Shown: positions 36,599 through 45,544 of the stretch, piece after piece
Layout of the letters: every line of letters starts with the position of its first letter
Position numbering within the stretch: position 1 is the first letter of the stretch
Assembly (NCBI RefSeq): GCF_003075415.1
Contig: NZ_QDAH01000017.1
Coordinates: forward strand, 18,740-82,739
Direction: 5' to 3'
DNA: 64,000 bases
From: Microvirga sp. KLBC 81
Lineage (GTDB): Bacteria > Pseudomonadota > Alphaproteobacteria > Rhizobiales > Beijerinckiaceae
Translations under genes and position numbers: made by a program
Notes under the pieces: model-generated
Database searches by the model: none
What the model was told of the DNA's origin: nothing
Seen by the model: only the letters and a program-made list of their open reading frames with translations

Positions 36599-37183
36599 AT
36601 GCGCTTCGTCTACCTGGTCGACCGCATCAACACATTCATCGGCAAGACCGTGAGCTGGGCCATCGTCGTGCTCACCTTCGCTGTCTGCTACGAGGTCTTT
36701 GCGCGCTACGTGCTGCGCGCACCAACCGAATGGGCGTTTGACGCAAGCTACATGCTCTATGGTCTGCTGTTCATGGTGGCCGGGCCCTACACGCTGGCCC
36801 GCAATAACCATGTGCGAGGTGACTTCATCTATCGCAATTGGTCGCCGCGCCGGCAGGCGGGCATGGATCTCGTTCTTTACTTCCTTTTCTTTTTCCCCGG
36901 CATTCTCGCGCTCGTCTACGCGGGGATTCCGTTCATGCAGATGTCCTGGCTCATGAACGAGCATTCCATGAACTCGCCGAACGGCCCGCCGATCTATCCG
37001 TTCAAGGCGCTCATCCCCATCGTTGGGTCCTTGATGGCGTTTCAGGGCGTTGCGGAAGTCATCCGCTGCATCGCCTGCGTTCGCACGGGTGCATGGCCAC
37101 CCCGCCTCCACGATGTAGAGGAAACGGAAAAGCTCATCCTCGAAAAAGCCGAACAAGAAGGCCTCAAGAAAGGATCCGTCTGA
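36599..37183 (+). CDS. dctQ: TRAP transporter small permease
   Basis: 194 residues, four helices, with the DctQ signature ARYVLRAPTEWAFDASYMLY at about 38-57 and ARNNHVRGDFIYRNWSPRRQ. AGAAGG precedes the ATG. The stop shares one base with the dctM start (TGATG), so translation is coupled. It forms the membrane complex with DctM. Confidence 0.9.
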   Translation: MRFVYLVDRINTFIGKTVSWAIVVLTFAVCYEVFARYVLRAPTEWAFDASYMLYGLLFMVAGPYTLARNNHVRGDFIYRNWSPRRQAGMDLVLYFLFFFPGILALVYAGIPFMQMSWLMNEHSMNSPNGPPIYPFKALIPIVGSLMAFQGVAEVIRCIACVRTGAWPPRLHDVEETEKLILEKAEQEGLKKGSV

Positions 37184-38520
37184 TGCTGGCGTCATGGGGG
37201 CTTGGAAATCCTGAGCTGGGTGTGCTGATGCTCGGGCTCTTCATTGTGTTCATCATGTTCGGCTTCCCGATCGCCTTCACGCTGATGGCGCTGGGTTTCG
37301 GCTTTGGCTACATGGCCATGGGCGACATCGTGTTCGCGCTGGTGGTGCAGCGCGCCTATTCGGTCATGACGAACGACACGCTGGTCGCCATCCCGCTTTT
37401 CGTCTTCATGGGATACATCATCGAGCGTGCTAACATCCTCGACCGCCTGTTCCACTCCATCCAAATCGCCGTCGGCGGCATCCCAGGCTCTCTGGCTGTA
37501 GCGACGCTTCTCACCTGTTCGCTCTTCGCAACCGCCACCGGCATCGTGGGTGCTGTGGTGACGCTGATGGGGCTTCTCGCCTTCCCCGCCATGCTGCGCG
37601 CAGGCTATGATACGCGCCTTGCATCGGGTGTCGTCTGCGCTGGTGGCTGCCTGGGCATTCTTATCCCACCGAGCGTGATGCTCATTCTCTATGGCGCGAC
37701 AGCCGGCGTCTCCGTGCCGAAGCTCTATGCAGGCGCCCTCTTCCCAGGCCTGCTACTCGCAGGGCTTTACATTTCCTACGTCATCATCCGCTGCGCGCTC
37801 AATCCAAGCCTAGCGCCGAAGCTGCCGCCGGAGCAACGCAAGGTCTCGTTTGCAAAGGTCATCTGGGCGCTTGCCACATCGTTCTTCCCGCTGGCGCTCC
37901 TCATCCTCTCTGTGCTGGGCGCCATCTTCTTTGGGATCGCGACACCGACAGAAGCGGCAGCCGTGGGTGCTCTCGGCAGTCTTCTTCTGGCAGCAGCTTA
38001 TCGCTCGCTCTCCTTCACGAAGCTCAAGGAATCCGTGATCCTCACGGCTCGCACGTCGGCCATGGTGTGCTGGCTCTTCGTGGGGTCCTTCATCTTCTCA
38101 TCGATCTTCGCTTTTCTTGGGGGGCATCAGCCCATCGAGAACTTCGTCTCGCATCTGAATCTCTCGCCCTTCTGGTTCCTGATCCTGACGCAGGCGATCA
38201 TCTTCGTGCTCGGCTGGCCCCTGGAATGGACGGAGATCGTCGTGATCTTCGTGCCGATCTTCCTGCCGCTCCTCGACAATTTCGGCATCGACCCGATCTT
38301 CTTCGGCGTGCTGATCGCGCTCAATATCCAGACGTCATTCCTGTCTCCGCCCGTGGCCATGGCGCCTTTCTACCTGAAAGGCATCGCGCCACCCCATGTG
38401 ACCATCAATGAGATCTTCGCGGGCGTGATGCCGTTCCTCTTCCTCGTGGTCGTCGCCATGGCCATGTTCTACGTCTTCCCGCAGCTTGGCCTTTGGCTCC
38501 CGAGCTATCTCTATCGCTAA
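37183..38520 (+). CDS. dctM: TRAP transporter large permease
   Basis: 445 residues from the ATG at 37183. About 12 helices; DctM marks include AVATLLTCSLFATATGIVGA, GGCLGILIPPSVMLILYGAT and QTSFLSPPVAMAPFYLKGIA. It uses the sodium gradient to import the carboxylate delivered by DctP. Complete and last of the dctPQM operon. Confidence 0.93.
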   Translation: MLASWGLGNPELGVLMLGLFIVFIMFGFPIAFTLMALGFGFGYMAMGDIVFALVVQRAYSVMTNDTLVAIPLFVFMGYIIERANILDRLFHSIQIAVGGIPGSLAVATLLTCSLFATATGIVGAVVTLMGLLAFPAMLRAGYDTRLASGVVCAGGCLGILIPPSVMLILYGATAGVSVPKLYAGALFPGLLLAGLYISYVIIRCALNPSLAPKLPPEQRKVSFAKVIWALATSFFPLALLILSVLGAIFFGIATPTEAAAVGALGSLLLAAAYRSLSFTKLKESVILTARTSAMVCWLFVGSFIFSSIFAFLGGHQPIENFVSHLNLSPFWFLILTQAIIFVLGWPLEWTEIVVIFVPIFLPLLDNFGIDPIFFGVLIALNIQTSFLSPPVAMAPFYLKGIAPPHVTINEIFAGVMPFLFLVVVAMAMFYVFPQLGLWLPSYLYR

Positions 38521-38619
38521 GGTAGAGCTCTGGATTAACCGGCAAGCGGCGCACAGAACGCCGGAACACAGGCAGCTTCTTCACGTTGGCCTCCACAGCA
38601 CGCCAGCAAGGAGGCCGTC

Positions 38620-38784
38620 ATGAAATGCCAATTCTGCCATCAGGACGTGGATGATCCCTGCCACAATGCTCAGGAAATGCAGCAGCGCGCGATGAGTCAT
38701 GTGGAGCGTTGCGAACATGCGCTTCAGGCTCAGCAGGGCATGGGCTCAGGCGCGCATCGTCGTGATGTCCAGGGAAATGGGTGA
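38620..38784 (+). CDS. Tiny Cys/His-rich protein (putative zinc knuckle)
   Basis: 54 residues; ATG with a strong AAGGAGG site. It begins MKCQFCHQDVDDPCHNAQEM and has CxxC at 3-6 and further Cys/His at 7, 14, 15, 27, 31 and 33, enough ligands for one zinc ion. No family recognised. It opens a run of three tiny ORFs, each with a ribosome site, spaced 4 and 9 bp apart and closed by a terminator. Confidence 0.55.
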   Translation: MKCQFCHQDVDDPCHNAQEMQQRAMSHVERCEHALQAQQGMGSGAHRRDVQGNG

Positions 38785-38788
38785 GGCC

Positions 38789-38998
38789 ATGGCCGGTAAG
38801 GGTGAAGACCGTGCTCAAGGCTTGGCCGAGCGGAGCGTGAACACCAGCATCGTCCATCCTGGCCAGAGCAGTCCGGACCATCAGGAACAGGGTGATCGGA
38901 CAGCAAGCAATCGTATCCTGACAGAGAACCAGCAACGGGAAGGTCTGGAGAAAACCGACCCCGACCGACCGAAACCGGAAGACCGCCACAAACCTTGA
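38789..38998 (+). CDS. Tiny hydrophilic protein, unknown
   Basis: 69 residues, starting MAGKGEDRAQGLAERSVNTS, 4 bp after the previous stop, with TGAGG before the ATG. Strongly charged and rich in Gln, Asp, Arg and Pro (EKTDPDRPKPEDRHKP at the end), so probably disordered. Function unknown; the antisense frames are not convincing. Confidence 0.45.
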   Translation: MAGKGEDRAQGLAERSVNTSIVHPGQSSPDHQEQGDRTASNRILTENQQREGLEKTDPDRPKPEDRHKP

Positions 38999-39007
38999 GG
39001 AGCAGCC

Positions 39008-39109
39008 ATGGCCGGCAAAGCCCGTATGAGACCATCCTGGAAGAAACAGAAGCGCCGCAAAGACAAACCATCCGGATCGCGTGAGGAGCGTGTTACGCAG
39101 CGCAGCTGA
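39008..39109 (+). CDS. Tiny basic protein, unknown
   Basis: 33 residues, MAGKARMRPSWKKQKRRKDK and a short tail; GAGGAG precedes the ATG. Highly basic, as for a nucleic-acid or ribosome-associated peptide, but no family recognised. It shares the MAGK start with the previous ORF. Confidence 0.4.
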   Translation: MAGKARMRPSWKKQKRRKDKPSGSREERVTQRS

Positions 39110-39131
39110 AGTGTTGCTCCATGGCTTATGC

Positions 39132-39165
39132 AAGCGGCCCGCGTCGTCGGGCCGCTTCTGCTTTT
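39132..39165 (+). terminator. Intrinsic terminator after the tiny-ORF group
   Basis: AAGCGGCCCG and CGGGCCGCTT form a 10-bp stem with a CGTCGT loop, followed by CTGCTTTT. Confidence 0.8.
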
Positions 39166-39194
39166 ACGGTAATGCGGACGCGGTCGGTAATGTT

Positions 39195-39228
39195 ACAACA
39201 AGAGATACTCTTCTAGAGTATCCGTTGT
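39195..39228. promoter_or_regulatory. Palindromic operator candidate before the four-TM gene
   Basis: GATACTC (39204) and GAGTATC (39216) flank TTCTA, nested inside ACAAC and GTTGT. It lies 85-118 bp upstream of the gene at 39313, right for a regulator site. No matching regulator is adjacent. Confidence 0.4.
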
Positions 39229-39312
39229 GATTTTACACACAGAAGGGTTGGTGAGATCGTGATCAAAGCAAAAACCTAATCCATCAAGGGAATAGTTTCA
39301 GGAGGAAACACC

Positions 39313-39723
39313 ATGACCGCATCGTCCCTTAGCTTCAAATTGGCTGTTCTTTTCGTCATAGCGGGCATGGCTATGGGCATTGGCATGGCCGCATCGCAGA
39401 ACCACGCGATCATGCCGGCCCACGCTCACCTGAACCTGCTTGGATGGGTATCCTTGTTTCTCTTCGGGATTTATTACGAGCGCCGCCCGGCTCTGAATGT
39501 GAGTCGGCTGGCGCTGATCCAGGTTGCCTTGTGGTCCATCGGCACGGTCATCATGACGATTGCCGTGGCGGCCATTCATCTCGGCTATCAGGCTGCCGAT
39601 CCGATTGCCGCCATCTCCTCCATCATCGTTCTCGCCGCGATGCTGATGTTCGCTTATTTCGTCTTCCGTCCTGCGCCGGTCGCAGAAGCCGGCCCCAATG
39701 TTCGCATGACACCGGCCGAGTAA
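39313..39723 (+). CDS. Four-TM protein with a His motif, related to heme-copper oxidase-like small proteins
   Basis: 136 residues after a strong AGGAGG site. Four helices (about 8-28, 38-55, 67-88, 97-117). AHAHLNLLGWVSLFLFGIYY near 36-55 resembles the histidine-bearing helix of cytochrome-oxidase subunit I/NnrS-type proteins, so heme or copper binding is possible. No oxidase genes lie nearby. A named family is not claimed. Confidence 0.6.
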   Translation: MTASSLSFKLAVLFVIAGMAMGIGMAASQNHAIMPAHAHLNLLGWVSLFLFGIYYERRPALNVSRLALIQVALWSIGTVIMTIAVAAIHLGYQAADPIAAISSIIVLAAMLMFAYFVFRPAPVAEAGPNVRMTPAE

Positions 39724-39753
39724 GCACCGATCATCGCCGCGCCCTCATAAAAA

Positions 39754-39783
39754 AGGCCCCGCACGAAATGCGGGGCCTGCTTT
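39754..39783 (+). terminator. Intrinsic terminator after the four-TM gene
   Basis: AGGCCCCGCA and TGCGGGGCCT with a CGAAA loop, flanked by A-run and GCTTT; could work in both directions. Confidence 0.8.
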
Positions 39784-39951
39784 GAAATATCTGTTTTCAA
39801 AATGAGATGGTGACGAGCAATTCCTGAAGAAAACCGCAACCCATCAAAACTGAAATCGAGACGAACACCGGACGCGAATGCGTCCATGTAAGGAAAGTGA
39901 GCAGGGGCGGCTCCGTTGAAAATGAGGCCGTCCCTGATCGGCAGGTTCTCG

Positions 39952-41217
39952 TTACATCACGAAGAGGTCTGCAGTCGTCAGCGCAGCCTTGTTCTCGATT
40001 ACGGCGAACTTCACCGCTGCAGCCGAGCCCGAGCCGTCCTTGTCGTAATACAGGGCGCCAGTGCTCTTGTTGTAGACGATGTAGTCGTTGCTATCCAACG
40101 CCTTCTCACCCACACGGAACCACGACGAGCGCAGCTGTCCGGTGTCGCTCAGCTTCGTGAAGACCGTGTCGTTGAGACGAATGGTATCATCGACGACATT
40201 GAAGTCCTTGATGGTGTCGACGTTGGTGCTGGAGCTCAGCGTCGTGTCGAAAGTGAAAGCATCCTTGCCCGAGCCGCCGATGAGGATGTCGTTGCTGGCC
40301 TTGCCCCAGAGCTTGTCGTTGCCGCCGAGACCGCTGATCACATCGGCACCGGACGTACCCGTGAGACTGTTGTCGCCCGAGGTGCCGAGCTTGGTCACAT
40401 TCACAGGATCCGTCGGAGTGGGCGTCGGGGTCGGAGTGGGTGTAGGCGCCGGAGTGGGAATAGGTTCAGAAGGCGTCGAAGGAGCCGTCGTCGTGCCGTC
40501 GTGGTTGAACGACAGCGCATAGAACGACGTCTGACCGTAGCCGGAACCATTGGTCTCGTTGGCCCCGAGATAGGCACCAGCCTTGAAGTAGAAGCTGTCC
40601 GACTGCCACACGCTGTTGATGGCGGTGTGCGAGTGATAAACCTTGCCGTCGGCATAGATGTCGACGTCGAGCACATTGCCCTTGGCGTTGATGGTGTACG
40701 AGAACTTCTCGTTCAGCGACACGTCCGGCGCGGAGCCGTCAGCCGCCTTGAAGGTGAAGTTGTGCTCTTCGTTGTCGGAACCCGACTGGTCATTGGCGAA
40801 GTATAGCTTGTTGTCCTGCCAATAGAGACGAACCAGTTCGTCGTCCTGACCGTGGATCTGACCGATCACAATCTTATGGCCCTGGCCATCGCGCATCGGA
40901 GCCGCGTCGACTTCGAGAGTGGCGCTCATGAAGCCGCCGGTGGAGAGGTTCCACGCGGCCTTGGCGGTGCCGTTCATCTCGCGCAGCTCGGAACGGGCAA
41001 AGGACGAGCCGCTGGTGGTCGCTCCATTGACGGGAGCATAGAAGACCATCGCGCCATCAGAGCCGGTGTAGAAGTACTTGCTGTTCTGATAGCCGCTCAG
41101 GTTTTGCACCTCCACCGCCGTGCCGGAAAAGCCGCCGGAGGAGTCGACAGGAAGCGTGATCTTCCAATTGGACAGGTCAAAGTTGCCGCTGGGTTCAACG
41201 TTCGGATTCAAAGACAT
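39952..41217 (-). CDS. Polysaccharide lyase family 7 (alginate lyase) with RTX repeats
   Basis: 421 residues. Residues about 10-240 are a PL7 jelly roll with the catalytic set visible: RSELR (75-79), QIH (120-122) and YFKAGAY (210-216). A Pro-Thr linker (about 250-271, PTPTPT repeats) leads to hemolysin-type calcium repeats at about 278-325 (GLGGNDKLWG, LIGGSGKD) and a C-terminal secretion region ending TADLFVM. There is no signal peptide, so type I secretion is expected. It would cut beta-1,4 bonds in alginate-like uronans. It is divergent from an AlgE-like epimerase gene 0.7 kb away. The secretion ATPase is not in the window. Confidence 0.88.
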   Translation of the reverse strand: MSLNPNVEPSGNFDLSNWKITLPVDSSGGFSGTAVEVQNLSGYQNSKYFYTGSDGAMVFYAPVNGATTSGSSFARSELREMNGTAKAAWNLSTGGFMSATLEVDAAPMRDGQGHKIVIGQIHGQDDELVRLYWQDNKLYFANDQSGSDNEEHNFTFKAADGSAPDVSLNEKFSYTINAKGNVLDVDIYADGKVYHSHTAINSVWQSDSFYFKAGAYLGANETNGSGYGQTSFYALSFNHDGTTTAPSTPSEPIPTPAPTPTPTPTPTPTDPVNVTKLGTSGDNSLTGTSGADVISGLGGNDKLWGKASNDILIGGSGKDAFTFDTTLSSSTNVDTIKDFNVVDDTIRLNDTVFTKLSDTGQLRSSWFRVGEKALDSNDYIVYNKSTGALYYDKDGSGSAAAVKFAVIENKAALTTADLFVM

Positions 41218-41693
41218 GAGTATTGCCCCAAACGTCTACTGAGCTTCTTTTGATGCTTCCGAGACGCTTTTGATAGTGAGATGAACAAAAGTTGGTCAGA
41301 ACGACCGAAGGATACGCAACAGACTTTTAAAACCTGATGACGGTACTTCTTAGCACCAAAATTTACTTCAGACCCTGGAGAGCAATCTCCCTTAATCTGC
41401 AGAAAGCCTTTTCTATATCAATTAGGGCGAAATCGTGACGATATTCAACTAACGTTCGATCTCTAAAGCCACTTACCTTTCAAAGGTTCAACTTACTCTT
41501 CTGCAGGAAGGCTATTCGTATGTAGAGGGTCCTCTCCTCATGCCCGGACACATCAGCCCCCTATTCTGAAGAAAGATACGAAACCCGCGAGAGACTTGAT
41601 GAGGATATTTGAGAGACAGGCCTACCGCCTTTGCTACTCGCCGCAGTTCAGGAACTACGCAAGGCCTGCATACGAATGCTGTCAGAGTCTAGA

Positions 41694-41733
41694 GCATTTT
41701 TCGGTGAAGTGGCTCCGGTTCACCGTCAAAAAG
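41694..41733. repeat. Hairpin repeat, family B copy 1
   Basis: GCATTTTTCGGTGAAGTGG and CCGGTTCACCGTCAAAAA can fold back. It is the same family as the sequence at 56183-56228 read on the other strand. It lies in the AT-richer 700-bp gap 41218-41924, where I see no convincing gene. Confidence 0.6.
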
Positions 41734-41924
41734 GTGGCCCGGCAAACAAGAGGGCTGATGCCATCCCAATGGAATCAGCTCTAGGCCTTCCTCTCCGACC
41801 CACGAGGCACCCTGCCGGAGAACCCTTACCTCCGATTTCAGCTGAAGTAACCCTTAGTTGCAGTGGATGCTGAATTACAACGCAGCTTTCCTTGGCTGGT
41901 TTAGACCCCAGGGAAGGATCGGCC

Positions 41925-44120
41925 ATGGCCGCACAAGTTTTTACTGTTGCCCCAGCGACAGGCGACGCTAAAAAGGATACGGCCGCAATCAAAGCGGCTA
42001 TCCAAGCGGCCCATAAGGCTTACCTGCAGAATCCCACCGAACAGGTGAAAGTTCAGCTCGGCACGGGAACCTATGTCGTCACCGGAGATCCGAATAACCC
42101 ATCTGTCGGCCCCGTCGAGCTGCTTTCAGGTGTCGCTCTCGTCGGCAACGGCATGGGGCAAACCACGATCAAGCTCGCCGATGACTTCAATGCCAGGATC
42201 AACGGCATCGTCCGAACAGCCCTGCAAACAGTCGAACACGTCACAGTTGCCAACCTGACCATCGACGGGAACCGCGCGAACAACATGGGGCATCAGGCAG
42301 GCTTCATCTGCGGCATCAAGGAAGACGGATCAGGGCGCACTCAATCGGACATCACCTTGTCCGGAGTCGAGATCAAGAATTGCACGGCCTATGGCTTCAA
42401 CCCCCACGAGATCACCTATGACGTAACGATCAAGGACTGCGTCTCACACGGCAATGGCCTTGATGGTTTTGTGGCCGATGGCGTGGTTGGCGGCATTTAC
42501 GAAAACAACCGTGCCTTCGACAACGACCGTCACGGCTTCAACATCCAGAACGCCACCACCAATCTCGACCTCGTCAACAACAAGGCTTACGCAAACGGAT
42601 CGGCAGGCGTCACGATTCAGCGCGGCGATCTCCTTCGCGAGGGGGAGACGACCATTGAATGGGTGACCGACATTCGTATCATCGGCGGCGAGTATTATGG
42701 GAATACGAAGGAAGGCATTCTCGTCAAGCTCTCGGATGACATCACCATCGAAGGCGCCAAGGTTCACGACAATCTCCGTCAGGGCATCCGGATCGAGGGA
42801 GCGACAGACACGATCGTGCAGAACAGCACGGTCTTCAACAACTCTCAGGAGGCCGATAACACCTACGATGAAATTCAAATCCGCCTGCGGGTCGATTCCG
42901 TAACAGGCAAGACATACTACGCCAAGAACACGCAGATCCTGAACAACACCATCTACTCGGATAGCAGCATCAACGCACGTTATGGCGTACGCGAAGAACC
43001 CACGAACGATGACGGTGGAGCGACAGGGACCATCGTCTCGGGCAACTCGATCTCAGGGATGGACTCAGGCTCCGTCTCCGTGCCGAACTACATCTGGCTC
43101 GGCACAAGCGGAAACGACACGCTCGAAGGCACGACAGGCGGCGAAGAGATGCGCGGCCTGGCGGGCAACGACACCTACATCGTCAATCATTCCGGAGACC
43201 TCGTCGTCGAAGCCTCGGGAGCCGGGACCGATACCGTCCGGTCGAGCATCACCTACACGCTGCTGGCCAATGTCGAAAACCTGACTCTGACGGGCACGAA
43301 GGTGATCAACGGGCACGGGAACGGGCTCAACAACAGTCTCGTCGGCAACAGCGTCGCCAATACTCTCAAGGGCAATGACGGCAACGACACGATCGAGGGT
43401 GGGCTCGGAGTGGATTCGCTCTACGGCGGATTGGGCGATGACGCCTTCGTCCTTCGCAAGGGCGAGTTCGGCGGCGATACGATCTTCGACTTCTCCGGCA
43501 ACGGCAGCGCCGCGGGAGACCGGTTGGAGTTCGCCGGGTTTACCAGCAACGCGACACTGACCCAGACCGGGGCCAATACCTGGAGAGTCACGGACGGCAC
43601 TTACACGGAGACCTTTCAAATCGCAGGCGGCGCATCCGTCCATTCAAGCGACCACAATCTGAAATCCGGCTCGGAACCCCCTCCCCCAACAACGCAGTAC
43701 CCTGCCATCGGAGCCGGCACCATACAGATGGAAACGCTGCAACTGACGAACTTCACGCTTGTCAGCCTCAGCACCGCGGAAGGCGGGCGAGCCGTCGAGA
43801 ACAGGAACAAGGGTGTGGAAGCCACTGCAAAAGGCACGTTCACGGGCGAGACCGGAACCTACAAGGTGAAGGTCGTCTATTACGACGAGAGCGACGGTGC
43901 CTCTCCCATGGGCATTCGCGTCAACGGAACCACGGTCAGTTCATGGATCGCCGACAAGCAGCTAGGCTCGACGGGTGCGGATTCCAGAACGCGGACCTTC
44001 TACGAGGCCACTCTGCAGCTCACCACGGGAGCGACCCTTGAAATCTACGGCACGCGTCAAGGCGATGAACTCGTGCGGATCGATACGCTGTCGGTCAACA
44101 AATGGGACCTGATTGCTTGA
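41925..44120 (+). CDS. AlgE-like mannuronan C5-epimerase with RTX module
   Basis: 731 residues from the ATG at 41925 (GGAAGGATC upstream). Residues about 1-395 are a right-handed beta-helix like the A-module of Azotobacter AlgE: TVANLTIDGNRANN, YGFNPHE, NGLDGFVAD and NDRHGFNIQNATTN. Residues about 400-560 carry calcium repeats (GNDTLEGTTGGEEMRGLAGN, GGLGVDSLYGGLGDDAF). The last 140 residues look like a carbohydrate-binding beta-sandwich. The family's catalytic DPHE is NPHE here (Asn159), while His161 and Asp185 remain, so activity may be lost or changed. It is expected to be exported by type I secretion to act on extracellular alginate. Confidence 0.82.
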   Translation: MAAQVFTVAPATGDAKKDTAAIKAAIQAAHKAYLQNPTEQVKVQLGTGTYVVTGDPNNPSVGPVELLSGVALVGNGMGQTTIKLADDFNARINGIVRTALQTVEHVTVANLTIDGNRANNMGHQAGFICGIKEDGSGRTQSDITLSGVEIKNCTAYGFNPHEITYDVTIKDCVSHGNGLDGFVADGVVGGIYENNRAFDNDRHGFNIQNATTNLDLVNNKAYANGSAGVTIQRGDLLREGETTIEWVTDIRIIGGEYYGNTKEGILVKLSDDITIEGAKVHDNLRQGIRIEGATDTIVQNSTVFNNSQEADNTYDEIQIRLRVDSVTGKTYYAKNTQILNNTIYSDSSINARYGVREEPTNDDGGATGTIVSGNSISGMDSGSVSVPNYIWLGTSGNDTLEGTTGGEEMRGLAGNDTYIVNHSGDLVVEASGAGTDTVRSSITYTLLANVENLTLTGTKVINGHGNGLNNSLVGNSVANTLKGNDGNDTIEGGLGVDSLYGGLGDDAFVLRKGEFGGDTIFDFSGNGSAAGDRLEFAGFTSNATLTQTGANTWRVTDGTYTETFQIAGGASVHSSDHNLKSGSEPPPPTTQYPAIGAGTIQMETLQLTNFTLVSLSTAEGGRAVENRNKGVEATAKGTFTGETGTYKVKVVYYDESDGASPMGIRVNGTTVSSWIADKQLGSTGADSRTRTFYEATLQLTTGATLEIYGTRQGDELVRIDTLSVNKWDLIA

Positions 44121-44299
44121 GCCTGCCAGACGACAAGGAAAAGCAGCGGGGCGATGAACAGCCCCGCGCCGATGTCCCATCTATGCTTCGCCGCTTCAGG
44201 TAGATGGATTTGCGAAGACTGGCTCCGGGCCGGGATCGAGGTGCCCAGCCAAGAGCGATAGGATAATCAGTGATTCCGGTGAGAAACCTCTTCTGCCGG

Positions 44300-45040
44300 T
44301 CAGAGGGCTTCCCTCTTCACCAAGTGCAGATAGGTCGGGTCGAACTCGCCCGCCTGCTTCAGCCCTTCCCAATCCAGCACTTGCAAGGTCTCCCCGCGCC
44401 AGGAAATCAGGTTCTCGCCCCGGAGCTCCTGCAGCACCCGATTGACGTGCACGGTTGAGATCCCGAGCGCATCGCCCAGTTCCGCCTGGGTGACCGGCAG
44501 ACCAAAGACATGGTCCTCCACCAGCTCGGCCGCCCTCAAGCGCACGAGCAGCTCGCACAGCAGGTGCGCGATCCGGCCACGGGCTTCGCGACGCCCGAGC
44601 CCCACGATCCATTGCCGGAACACCGCCGCATCAATCAGGGTGTCGCGCCAGAACAGGTCACCCAGACGGGGGTGGCTGCGCATGAAACTGCGCAGGGCGT
44701 CATGCTGGATGAAGGCGAGCTTGGACGGGACCAGTGTGCCGAGACTGTGATCCATCACCCTCAGGTGCAGGCTCTGAAGGTCGGGAATGTCGCCGCCGAT
44801 GTGGAACGACAGGATCTGCCGCTTGCCCTCGCCCGTGAGATTGTAGCGGCAGGCGAAGCCCTCCACTATCAGGCAGCACTCGGACGGCCTGTCGCCCTCG
44901 CAGACGATGTCCTGGTCGGCCGCGACAGTCTTGAGCCGCAACGGCAGGCCCAGCAGGGCCGCCTTCTCCTCTGGCGCGAGCGGAGCGAGGCTCTCCAGCT
45001 TGCGGATCAGCGCGGCTGTATGGGGGTGAATGGTTTCCAA
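44300..45040 (-). CDS. Crp/Fnr family transcriptional regulator
   Basis: 246 residues, TTG start supported by GGGGAGG six bases upstream. The cyclic-nucleotide-like sensor domain covers about 15-130 (VAADQDIVCEGDRPSECCLI, GDIPDLQSLHL) and the Crp-type winged helix about 155-220 (VTQAELGDALGISTVHVNRVLQEL). It lacks an Fnr-type Cys cluster. This subgroup is common in many copies in Methylobacteriaceae. No target can be named; the nearest genes are the epimerase and a DUF6894 gene. The 179 bp before it (44121-44299) hold nothing clear. Confidence 0.85.
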   Translation of the reverse strand: METIHPHTAALIRKLESLAPLAPEEKAALLGLPLRLKTVAADQDIVCEGDRPSECCLIVEGFACRYNLTGEGKRQILSFHIGGDIPDLQSLHLRVMDHSLGTLVPSKLAFIQHDALRSFMRSHPRLGDLFWRDTLIDAAVFRQWIVGLGRREARGRIAHLLCELLVRLRAAELVEDHVFGLPVTQAELGDALGISTVHVNRVLQELRGENLISWRGETLQVLDWEGLKQAGEFDPTYLHLVKREAL

Positions 45041-45188
45041 GACAGCCTCCCCTTGTGGTTAGGCGGGAGCTCATGTCTCTCAGCCGCCAGCGCCTAAAGA
45101 TCAGATGCTGACGATGCCCTGATTATCACAGGTGAATGCGCCCCGGGCAAGGCATGGGAACATCAGGACGTTACCTTGGTTGATCCGC

Positions 45189-45452
45189 ATGCCTCGCTAC
45201 TATTTCGACGTCCGCGAGGGAGCGCGCTTCACTCCCGATGAGGATGGCCTGGAGTTCGACAGCCTGGACAAGGCCGAACACGAGGCTGCCTGTGCGGCGG
45301 CTGAGATCGGACGGGACCGGCTGCCGAAGGGCGACAGCCGTGAGGTCACGGTCGAGGTGCGGAATGAACATCAGCAGCGGGTGCTGACCGTCAAGGTCTT
45401 GTTGGAGATCGACCGGGTGGAGCCTCCGCCGCAGCCCCCTCGCTCGGGATAA
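45189..45452 (+). CDS. Small DUF6894-type protein
   Basis: 87 residues from the ATG at 45189: MPRYYFDVREGARFTPDEDG and then LEFDSLDKAEHEAACAAAEI match a short family that is abundant in Rhizobiales. An upstream start at 45132 is in frame but not supported. Soluble, acidic; function unknown. Confidence 0.75.
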   Translation: MPRYYFDVREGARFTPDEDGLEFDSLDKAEHEAACAAAEIGRDRLPKGDSREVTVEVRNEHQQRVLTVKVLLEIDRVEPPPQPPRSG

Positions 45453-45544
45453 TCAACCAGGTCAGCGCCTTCATGGAACAAATGAAGTGTTTCGTTAACG
45501 AAGGTTAACGCCGGGCTGTACGGCCTCCTATACTTTGCCGTTCT

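Noticed and set aside
38618..39133. 171-codon minus-strand frame over the tiny ORFs
   Set aside because: No ribosome site or family; the plus strand offers three frames each with a good ribosome site and a matching terminator.
41596..41873. Two short plus-strand frames upstream of the epimerase
   Set aside because: They run through the hairpin repeat at 41694-41733 and show no protein character.
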